Assembly (NCBI GenBank): GCA_024400955.1
Contig: JAKSLY010000001.1
Location: 186,001-250,000 of the forward strand
Direction of reading: 5' to 3'
DNA: 64,000 nt
Origin: Treponema sp.
Lineage (GTDB): Bacteria; Spirochaetota; Spirochaetia; Treponematales; Treponemataceae
Part shown: piece by piece, positions 35,151 to 42,696 of the stretch
Layout: every line of letters begins with the position of its first letter
How positions within the stretch are numbered: the first letter of the stretch is position 1
Notes under the pieces: model-generated
The model's database searches: none
What the model was told of the DNA's origin: nothing
Seen by the model: only the letters and a program-made list of their open reading frames with translations
Translations under genes and position numbers: made by a program

Positions 35151-36044
35151 ATGTTCAGTGATACACATTTTCATTTTCATCATTTGGTTGAAAACAACGG
35201 CCAGCAGTTTGGTACGGACATACTCGAGCAGATGGCAAGGAACAAGATTTATTTTGGCCTGGACATTGGGACCAGGAGAGATGACCTTGCTTCCAGGGCA
35301 CAGGTTCTTGAAGACTGCCTTTTCGCTCTTTCCGACGTGAACATGCAGTCAAAGCTCAGAAAGTCCCTTTATCTTTCCGCAGGAATTTGGCCTGATCCGG
35401 ATTCCATCGAGGACCGTTATTCAGCCATTGAAACCCTTAAGGAATCCATTGAAGACTTTATGGAAAGCGACAGCATTTTTGCAAGGCACCTTTGCGCCAT
35501 TGGGGAAGGTGGAATTGACCATCACTGGAATCCAAGCGGGGCAGACCATCATTGCCGCGAGGACTATGATGAAGCCATGTTCTATGGTGAAAAGGAACTC
35601 TTTGGAATGCAGCTTGAACTTGCCCGGGAATTCGGTCTTCCGTTCATAATCCATAGCCGTGACGGTTTTGAGGACACCATGGATGTTCTTCGTGCCATTC
35701 GTTATAACAAGGGAATCGTGCACTGCTTTTCTTACGGTAAGAATGAAGCAAAGCAGTTTCTTGACATGGGATGGTATATTGCCCTTGGCGGAGGCCTGAC
35801 TTATACAAAGAAGAACCAGATGGATGATCTTGTGGACATGCTGAATTATCTTCCAAAGGACAGGATAGTCCTTGAAACTGACAGCCCATATCTTGCTCCA
35901 GTTCCTCTACGTGGCCAGGAGAACAATCCCCTTAACATCAAGTACACCTACGATTTTGTTTCTGCAAAGCTTGGCATAAGCACGGACAAGCTGGACAAGA
36001 TTGTGGATGAGAACATCCGCACTTTGTTCAACCTTAAGGCCTAG
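35151..36044 (+). CDS. TatD family metal-dependent hydrolase
   Basis: 297 residues from ATG 35151, with cgagg upstream; the frame extends upstream to 35061 but includes the xylB terminator region. N-terminal FSDTHFHFHHL has the His-x-His metal site, GEGGIDHHW, the FIIHSRDG block, and C-terminal LETDSPYLAPVP complete the amidohydrolase fold. TatD proteins act as 3'-5' DNases or deacylases; the substrate is not resolved. The stop overlaps the stop of the convergent giant gene (TAG on both strands, ctag). Confidence 0.93.
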   Translation: MFSDTHFHFHHLVENNGQQFGTDILEQMARNKIYFGLDIGTRRDDLASRAQVLEDCLFALSDVNMQSKLRKSLYLSAGIWPDPDSIEDRYSAIETLKESIEDFMESDSIFARHLCAIGEGGIDHHWNPSGADHHCREDYDEAMFYGEKELFGMQLELAREFGLPFIIHSRDGFEDTMDVLRAIRYNKGIVHCFSYGKNEAKQFLDMGWYIALGGGLTYTKKNQMDDLVDMLNYLPKDRIVLETDSPYLAPVPLRGQENNPLNIKYTYDFVSAKLGISTDKLDKIVDENIRTLFNLKA

Positions 36045-39000
36045 GCCCTGTTTTTTGAATTCATGATCAGCATCTGCAATCTGTTTTCCACGTTGGCAAA
36101 ACTCGTGTCCGGGTCCAGGTCCAGCGGCAGGATCTGGATTGCAGGGAATTCTTCCTTGATCTTTTTCATGCTTCCTCGGCCAGTAATGTGGTTTGGCAGG
36201 CATCCGAAAGGCTGAAGGATTACAAAGGATTCAACGCCTTCTCGTGCCCATTCGCGTATTTCAGCAGGAATGAGCCATCCTTCGCCAGACATGAAGGTGC
36301 ACATCATTACGTGATTGTTTTCCAGGGCAAGTTCCTTGATTGTAGGCCCCTTCTTGAAGAGGGGGTGCTTTGCTGCAATTTCCTCGCATTTTTTTGTGGC
36401 ATACCAGAAAACCCTGTCTGAGGCTATGTTCATTGGTTTTACGATGAATGGATGCTTTACATTGAATTCCTTTATCTCGTAGAGCTTTGCAAAATATTCA
36501 CGCCAGAAGACATTTTCCATTCTTGGAAGAATCACTTCCATTCCGTTTTTTTCCAAATATTCCTCTATAAAGAAATTTGAGCCAGGATGGAATGTAACTA
36601 GGTATTCTCCGGTTACAAAGACCCTCGGCTTTAGTACGGACCTGTCGTATTCTATGAGGCAGAATTCATCGATGCTTTTTTTGAATTCCTTCATGGCACT
36701 TGAAATGCTTTCCTTGAGGGCTGCTGCAATGCGGTCTATGGCTGAATCAAATATCCTGTTAGTTTCGCCGGGATTTTTTTCGTATGGGCGGATCTTTCTC
36801 CTGAGTTCTTCAAGAATGTCCATGAAGACTATGGCCCATGCCGTTGCAAGGTTGAATGCGTTTCCAAGCCTGATTCCAGGGTGCATGTCCTTGTAGTCCA
36901 CCGGGTCCGTGCTTACGATTGGAACCTGAGAAAATCCTGCTGCATCAAGGGCGCGCCTTAGGAGAGCAGAATAATGGGTAAGGCGGCAGTCACCCTGGTA
37001 CTTTGCCATTCCGACAGCTACTTCATCAGGGTTGTATTTTCCGCTTTGAAGGGCACTGATTGCTTCACCAATGACCATTTGGGCTGGAAAGCATGTATCG
37101 TTGTGGACGTATTTTTTTCCAAGGCGGATTTCCTTTATTTCTCCAAGTTCAAGGGGAACTGCCTTGAGACCGGACCTTGAAAGGGTTGCACTAAGAAGCT
37201 TGCAGAATGCAACAGAAACGTTTGGAACGAGTACGGTCTTTACCTTGAGGTCTTCCCTGTAGAATTTTGCAGGGTATGCATCAGTCAGTTCCTTTATTTC
37301 TTCAAGGGTTTTGCCGTTTCGTTTTCTGCGTTCGTTGATTGTTTCTATGAATGACTTGACCCTGATTCCAAGGGAGTTTGCAGCTCCGCCTTCATCCATC
37401 TTTAGTATCAGGGGCGACTTTGAGGAAACTTCCTTTGTGATCCTGATTATTTCATCAGAAAGGATTGCATCGTGGCCGCAACCAAAGCTTACGATCTGGG
37501 CATATTCAAGTTCCGGGGAACGGGCGCTGATCAAGGCACCGCTGAGCATTCTTGTATGGAAGTTGTTTGTAACTTCTGCGCGGGTGTACCTAAGGTCCTG
37601 GGCTTCAAGGCATTCAAGGCTGTCAACTGTAAGGACTGGAATTCCTTCCTTGGTGAATACGCGGCTCAGGTCATGGCTTACTAAGGCGTCAGTGTGGTAT
37701 GGTCTGCCTGCAAGGACAACTGCATATTTTCCCTCTGCCTTTGCCTTTTCGCGGATTTTTGTTCCCGTTTCCACAAGGGTCCTTCGGAATTCTTCCATGG
37801 CATCCATTCCCTGCTTGAATGCGGCTTTTACAATGGAAGCCTTTATTCCAAAAGTTTTTTCCATGTAGGCGCTAAGCTGGATCAGCCTGTCTTTTTCCGA
37901 GTACCAGTGGAACATGGGGTTTTCATACCTTACGTTCCAGCGCCTTGTCGGGTTCTCCTGGTTGTGGATGACAAGTGGGTAGCCCTTTACGACGGCGCAT
38001 ACAAAGCTGCTCTTGTTTTCCGTGTCTTTTGGCGGCATGTTCATGATCATCGGCATGAATATCATGTCGACTTTTTTTTCTACAAGTTCCTGAATGTGTC
38101 CATGGACAAGCTTTGCAGGAAAGCAGACCGTATCGGATGCAACAAAGGGAAGTCCCTTCTCAAAATATTCCCTTGAGCTTGGGCTGCTTATTACCGTTTC
38201 AAATCCAAGGGCCCTGAAGAATGTGTTCCAGAAAGGCATGCTGTCCCAGTATTCAAGTGCCCTGGGAAGTCCGATGGTAAAGTTTCTTGGTGGGCATACG
38301 GGTGATGTCCTGTACTTTTTTACAAGAAGGGATTCCCTTACGAGGAACATGTCGGGAACGTTCTTGATTTTCGGTGCTTCCTCAGAAACAGACTCTCCCT
38401 TTGGACAGCGGTTTCCTGTAATGAATGAAGTTCCATTGGTGAATTTTACGATGGTCCTGCTGCAGTGGTTTGCACAGTGGGGACAAATCTGGTTTTCCTT
38501 CTGTTCATAGGAGAAGGACTTAAGGTTTTCAAATCCAATGAACCTTGATTTTTCCACCGCTGAATTTTTTGCAAGAAGGGCAGCGCCAATTGCACCCATT
38601 TCTCCCGGGTATGGTGCGCGGACAACGTTGACTCCAAGGTATTGTTCCAATGCGCGAAGGACTGCATCGTTCTTGAATGTTCCACCCTGAACCATGATGT
38701 TTTTTCCAAGGCTTGAAGTGTCGCTTATGCGGACGACCTTGGTGAATACGTTTTCTATGATGGAACGGCAAAGACCGGCCATAATGTCCCTTGCATTCTT
38801 GCCGTTTTTCTGTTCGGTGATGATGGTGCTGTTCATGAATACGGTGCAGCGGCTTCCAAGTTCAGCAGGATCCCTTGAGCTGAAGGCTGCATCTGCAATC
38901 TGGTCAAGTGGGATGTTCAGGGAATTTGCAAAGTTCTGCAGGAAGGAACCACAGCCGGAAGAACATGCTTCGTTAAGGGTGATGTTTGTAACAATGTCAT

Positions 39001-40360
39001 CGTTTACCCAGATGCCCTTCATGTCCTGTCCGCCAATGTCAAGGATGAAATTAACGTTCTTCATGTACTTGCGGGCGGCAGATGCATGGGCTACTGTTTC
39101 CACAGTGTGGGCATCGGCTCCAAATGCTGCAGCCAGGAGAAGTTCACCATAGCCTGTTGTTGCAAGTCCAAGAACATTCAGTGTGACTCCCATCTTTGAA
39201 TACTTCTTGTACAGGTTCCTCAATCCTTCCTTTACGATGCGGATGGGGTCACCTTCATTGTTTGCATAGAACCGGTCGATGACATTTTCATCCCTATCAA
39301 GGAATACAAGCTTTGATGTTGTGGAACCGGCGTCAATTCCAATGTAAATGTCAAGGACTGTTCCTTCCGGATATTCCGGTGTCTTTATGTCAATTATCTT
39401 ATGAGCTTCGCGCCAAGCCCTGCATTCGTCCTCGTTGTCAAAATACAGCTTGGATTTTTTTTCCGTTGTCTTTTCAAAAAGTTCTTCCTGGGTTGAATCA
39501 AGGCGGGCCATTGCCTGGTTCAGGTCAAGGAGGAATGCGTCTTCCCGTGGGTCAAGTTCATCAACTGCAAGGGCACATCCGAGGGCAACAATGGTGTCAG
39601 GATTTTCCGGGAGAATGTAGTCTCCTTCCTTAAGGTTCAACCTTTCGCAAAATGCCCTTATGAGGGTAGGATTGAAATTAAGTGGACCGCCTTCGAAAAT
39701 CACCGGTGGGGTAAGTTCAAGTCCCTGGGCAAGGCCGCTAATGGTCTGCTTTACGATTGCATGGAAAGCGGATAGGGCAATGTCTTCACGGCTTACGTTC
39801 TGGTTCAGCAGGCCCTGTATGTCGGTTTTTGCAAAGACGCCGCATCTTCCTGATATGGAACGGACGGTTTTTGCATTGCTTGCAAGTCCTTCAAATTCTT
39901 CAACTGGAACCTTAAGGAGGGAAGCCATTTCATCAATGAATGCTCCAGTTCCACCAGCACAGCTTCCGTTCATGCGCATGTCGCTTGTCATGAGGCGCTT
40001 CTGTTTTTCATCGTAGTAGAAGAAGATAATCTTTGCATCCTGACCGCCAAGTTCGACGGCAGTGCGCGCCTGTGGATATTTGGTCTTTACTGCGCAGGAA
40101 TTGGCAACGACTTCCTGGATGTAGCATGCACCCGTAAGGTCGGCAATGACCTTTCCCCCGGATCCGCAGATTCCAGTCTTAAACTGCTGGCCTGGAAAAA
40201 GACCTGTTATTTCGCCCAGGAGTTTTGTAACCGTCTTGCGCTGTTCTGCATGGTGGCGTTCATATTTGTGAAAGAGGATCTTGTCCTGGGTTTTGTCATA
40301 TACTACAGTCTTGACTGTTGTTGAACCAATGTCGATTCCAAGGCGGAGTGTGCTTGTCAT
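36041..40360 (-). CDS. Giant acyl-CoA dehydratase activase/HgdB-type fusion protein
   Basis: 1439 residues from ATG 40360. ATG 40366 is in frame, but a TGGTATAAT promoter -10 ends only 2 bases before it, so 40360 is preferred. Two ASKHA activase domains in tandem: RLGIDIGSTTVK (about 5-300) and IYIGIDAGSTTSKLVF (about 335-610), each with a Gly- and Cys-rich cluster-binding segment (GSCAGGTGAF, SSGCGSFLQ). Then a DUF2229-type domain and a C-terminal region of HgdB/BcrB-like Cys-containing sequence. Homologous activases transfer an electron to 2-hydroxyacyl-CoA dehydratases or benzoyl-CoA reductases with ATP hydrolysis. No dehydratase is nearby, so the role is unknown. Monocistronic. Confidence 0.9.
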   Translation of the reverse strand: MTSTLRLGIDIGSTTVKTVVYDKTQDKILFHKYERHHAEQRKTVTKLLGEITGLFPGQQFKTGICGSGGKVIADLTGACYIQEVVANSCAVKTKYPQARTAVELGGQDAKIIFFYYDEKQKRLMTSDMRMNGSCAGGTGAFIDEMASLLKVPVEEFEGLASNAKTVRSISGRCGVFAKTDIQGLLNQNVSREDIALSAFHAIVKQTISGLAQGLELTPPVIFEGGPLNFNPTLIRAFCERLNLKEGDYILPENPDTIVALGCALAVDELDPREDAFLLDLNQAMARLDSTQEELFEKTTEKKSKLYFDNEDECRAWREAHKIIDIKTPEYPEGTVLDIYIGIDAGSTTSKLVFLDRDENVIDRFYANNEGDPIRIVKEGLRNLYKKYSKMGVTLNVLGLATTGYGELLLAAAFGADAHTVETVAHASAARKYMKNVNFILDIGGQDMKGIWVNDDIVTNITLNEACSSGCGSFLQNFANSLNIPLDQIADAAFSSRDPAELGSRCTVFMNSTIITEQKNGKNARDIMAGLCRSIIENVFTKVVRISDTSSLGKNIMVQGGTFKNDAVLRALEQYLGVNVVRAPYPGEMGAIGAALLAKNSAVEKSRFIGFENLKSFSYEQKENQICPHCANHCSRTIVKFTNGTSFITGNRCPKGESVSEEAPKIKNVPDMFLVRESLLVKKYRTSPVCPPRNFTIGLPRALEYWDSMPFWNTFFRALGFETVISSPSSREYFEKGLPFVASDTVCFPAKLVHGHIQELVEKKVDMIFMPMIMNMPPKDTENKSSFVCAVVKGYPLVIHNQENPTRRWNVRYENPMFHWYSEKDRLIQLSAYMEKTFGIKASIVKAAFKQGMDAMEEFRRTLVETGTKIREKAKAEGKYAVVLAGRPYHTDALVSHDLSRVFTKEGIPVLTVDSLECLEAQDLRYTRAEVTNNFHTRMLSGALISARSPELEYAQIVSFGCGHDAILSDEIIRITKEVSSKSPLILKMDEGGAANSLGIRVKSFIETINERRKRNGKTLEEIKELTDAYPAKFYREDLKVKTVLVPNVSVAFCKLLSATLSRSGLKAVPLELGEIKEIRLGKKYVHNDTCFPAQMVIGEAISALQSGKYNPDEVAVGMAKYQGDCRLTHYSALLRRALDAAGFSQVPIVSTDPVDYKDMHPGIRLGNAFNLATAWAIVFMDILEELRRKIRPYEKNPGETNRIFDSAIDRIAAALKESISSAMKEFKKSIDEFCLIEYDRSVLKPRVFVTGEYLVTFHPGSNFFIEEYLEKNGMEVILPRMENVFWREYFAKLYEIKEFNVKHPFIVKPMNIASDRVFWYATKKCEEIAAKHPLFKKGPTIKELALENNHVMMCTFMSGEGWLIPAEIREWAREGVESFVILQPFGCLPNHITGRGSMKKIKEEFPAIQILPLDLDPDTSFANVENRLQMLIMNSKNRA

Positions 40361-40368
40361 AGGCATCC

Positions 40369-40377
40369 ATTATACCA
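40369..40377 (-). promoter_or_regulatory. Extended -10 promoter of the giant activase, leaderless type
   Basis: Minus strand TGGTATAAT (40377-40369), then 8 bases to ATG 40360; no convincing -35 and no Shine-Dalgarno. Confidence 0.55.
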
Positions 40378-40422
40378 AAAATTGAATGCATGTAGAATAA
40401 CCCTGGCAAAAATAACCTGAAT

Positions 40423-40461
40423 AAAAAAAAGCCTCATAAGCCGTTTCCAACTTATGAAGCT
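40423..40461 (-). terminator. Rho-independent terminator of pgi
   Basis: 11-base stem on the minus strand (agcttcataag with cttatgaggct, one G-T pair) with 10-base loop, followed by eight T. Confidence 0.9.
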
Positions 40462-40486
40462 TGTAAAACTATATGGTCGAAGCTGT

Positions 40487-42073
40487 TTACTTAATCAACA
40501 GCTTTGCGTATGCTTCCAAGGCACCGTCCATTTTTCCACCAAGAACTGTCTTTGCGAGAACCTTTCCAAGCTGTACACCTTCCTGGTCGAAGCTGTTTAC
40601 GTTCCAGAGGAAGCCCTGGAACATTACCTTGTTTTCAAAGTGGGCAAGGAGGGCACCGATGGATGCTGGATTTACCTGGTCCCCGTAGATGAGGCTTGAA
40701 GGGCGTTCACCGGCAAAGAACTTGTTTGGATTTTCGTTGTCCTTTCCGCAGGCAAAAGCGATGATCTGTGCAGTAACGTTTGCGCAGAGCTTCTTCTGGC
40801 TTGTGCTGTCTTCAATTACTACGTCCTTTCCAGTCTGGTTCTGCCTGTAGGCGATGAACTGGAGTGGAACGATGTCAGTTCCCTGGTGGAGGAGCTGGTA
40901 GAATGAGTGCTGGCCGTTTGTTCCAGGTTCTCCAAAGATTACAGGGCCTGTAACGTAGTCGATCTTTTCACCAAAGCGGTTTACAGACTTACCGTTTGAT
41001 TCCATGTCCAGCTGCTGGAGGTGAGCAGGGAATCTTGAGAGAGCCTGTGAGTATGGAAGAACTGCTGTCGATGGGTATCCCTGAACATTGCGTTCGTAAA
41101 CACCGATGAGGGCATCCATGAGGGCTGGGTTCTTTGAAATGTCCTTGTTTGTAGAAAGCTTGTCTTCTTCTGCAGCACCTGCGAGGAAGTCTGCAAAAAC
41201 CTTTGGTCCGAATGCAAGTGAAAGGATTGCTCCACCAACACCGGAAGAAGAAGAGTAGCGTCCGCCGATGTAGTCATCCATGAAGAATGCTGCAAGGTAG
41301 TCAGGGCTCTTTGCAAGTGGTGAAGTTTCTGAAGTAACTGCAATCATGTGCTTTGATGGGTTGCATCCAGCCTTTACGATGAAGTCCTTTACGAAAGATT
41401 CGTTTGTAAGTGTTTCAAGTGTTGTTCCAGACTTTGAAACAAGAACGAAGATTGTCTTTGAAATGTCGATTGAAGAGCAGACTGCAGCAGCATCGTCCGG
41501 GTCAACATTTGAGATGAACTTTGCTTCCATCTTGAACGTATTGTTTGCCTTTGCCCAGTTTTCAAGTGCAAGGTAGATTGCGCGTGGACCAAGGTCCGAT
41601 CCACCGATACCGATCTGGCAAACTGTCGTGAACTTTTCGCCCTTTTCGTTTACGATTTCACCATTGTGAACCTTATTGGCAAAGTCTGCGATCTTCTTTG
41701 TTTCGTTGATGTAGAATTCGCGCTTGTTTACGCCGTCAGCCATAACGTCCTTTCCAAGCTGTCCGCGGAGAAGCTGGTGGAGAACCATGCGCTTTTCTCC
41801 AGTGTTGATTACATCGCCATTGTAAAGGGCTTCGAATTTTTCAAGAAGCTGTGATTCTTCTGCAAGTTCCTTAAGGACAGAAAGAACCTGGCTGTTTACC
41901 TGCTTTGCAGCGTAGTTGTATGTAAGGCCTGCTCCCATTGGGATGGAACATTCTGCAACGCGTTTTGCACCGTCTGCACCAGAAAGTTCCTTTGCAACGG
42001 AAACTGAATTTTTGAGGGACTGGAGCTTTTTGAATGATTCAAGCTTGTCCAAGTTATTCCATGAAATTGCCAT
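40487..42073 (-). CDS. pgi: Glucose-6-phosphate isomerase
   Basis: 528 residues. PGI family: GIGGSDLGPRAIYLALEN, the SGTTLETLTNES phosphate-binding loop, GGRYSSSSGVGGAILSL and the QQLDMESNGKSVN block. It interconverts glucose 6-phosphate and fructose 6-phosphate. Codon use is strongly biased, consistent with high expression. A Shine-Dalgarno aaggag precedes the ATG. The gene stands alone with its own terminator, divergent from argR. Confidence 0.97.
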   Translation of the reverse strand: MAISWNNLDKLESFKKLQSLKNSVSVAKELSGADGAKRVAECSIPMGAGLTYNYAAKQVNSQVLSVLKELAEESQLLEKFEALYNGDVINTGEKRMVLHQLLRGQLGKDVMADGVNKREFYINETKKIADFANKVHNGEIVNEKGEKFTTVCQIGIGGSDLGPRAIYLALENWAKANNTFKMEAKFISNVDPDDAAAVCSSIDISKTIFVLVSKSGTTLETLTNESFVKDFIVKAGCNPSKHMIAVTSETSPLAKSPDYLAAFFMDDYIGGRYSSSSGVGGAILSLAFGPKVFADFLAGAAEEDKLSTNKDISKNPALMDALIGVYERNVQGYPSTAVLPYSQALSRFPAHLQQLDMESNGKSVNRFGEKIDYVTGPVIFGEPGTNGQHSFYQLLHQGTDIVPLQFIAYRQNQTGKDVVIEDSTSQKKLCANVTAQIIAFACGKDNENPNKFFAGERPSSLIYGDQVNPASIGALLAHFENKVMFQGFLWNVNSFDQEGVQLGKVLAKTVLGGKMDGALEAYAKLLIK

Positions 42074-42163
42074 AAAATTACTCCTTAAAATAGAAGATTA
42101 ACATTTCTATTCTCCAAAATATAGCAAATAAAGGAAAACTTTACAATAAATCGCAGAAAATTA

Positions 42164-42192
42164 GTGCATAAAAATGCAAAATATTGTATATT
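42164..42192 (+). promoter_or_regulatory. argR promoter, leaderless type
   Basis: GTGCAT (42164-42169), 17-base spacer, TATATT (42187-42192), then 9 bases to ATG 42202. Both ARG boxes overlap this promoter. Confidence 0.45.
42165..42178 (+). promoter_or_regulatory. ARG box 1 (ArgR operator)
   Basis: Imperfect palindrome tgcataaaaatgca, an ARG-box-like sequence. Confidence 0.6.
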
Positions 42193-42198
42193 TATGCA
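42185..42198 (+). promoter_or_regulatory. ARG box 2 (ArgR operator)
   Basis: Half-conserved tgtatatttatgca; its start is 20 bases from that of box 1, so the two lie on one helical face. Confidence 0.55.
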
Positions 42199-42201
42199 AC
42201 T

Positions 42202-42672
42202 ATGAAAGACCGACACCAGAGATTAAAGACTATCAAGCGAGTCATAAAGAATAACAAGATCAAAAGCCAGGATGAACTTTTAAATCTCCTCAATGAAGAG
42301 GGCTTTGAAGTGACTCAGGCCACCTTGTCCCGCGATCTTAAGCTGATGAAGGTTGGCAAGATCAATGACGGTGCCAGCGGTTATGTCTATTCCATTGCCG
42401 ATGAAGACGATCCCATGGAGAATGACCAGATTTACGCAAAGGATTTCATGCGCGGTTATGTGAGCATCGATTTTAGCGGAAACATGGTTGTAATTAAGAC
42501 TTTTGGTGGACATGCCGACAGCGTTTCCAATGCCCTTGATGCAATGAACATCGACGAAATTCTTGGAACCATTGCCGGTGAAAACTGCATCTTCGGTGTG
42601 CTTCGCGAAGGTGTGACGGGGGAACAGTTCATGAAAAAGCTCCAGGAAAAAATCCCGGAGCTTGATGCATGA
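42202..42672 (+). CDS. argR: Arginine repressor ArgR
   Basis: 156 residues from ATG 42202; the frame opens at 42184 but the -10 lies there. N-terminal winged helix (RLKTIKRVIKNNKIKSQDELLNLL, then VTQATLSRDLKLMKVGK) and C-terminal oligomerisation domain (GHADSVSNALDAMN, then DEILGTIAGENCIFGV). It binds arginine and represses arginine genes as a hexamer. The operator pair upstream predicts autoregulation. No arginine genes are in the window. No Shine-Dalgarno. It ends 24 bases before the convergent mutS2. Confidence 0.95.
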   Translation: MKDRHQRLKTIKRVIKNNKIKSQDELLNLLNEEGFEVTQATLSRDLKLMKVGKINDGASGYVYSIADEDDPMENDQIYAKDFMRGYVSIDFSGNMVVIKTFGGHADSVSNALDAMNIDEILGTIAGENCIFGVLREGVTGEQFMKKLQEKIPELDA

Positions 42673-42696
42673 TTTTATTTTGCTGAATTAATCCAG

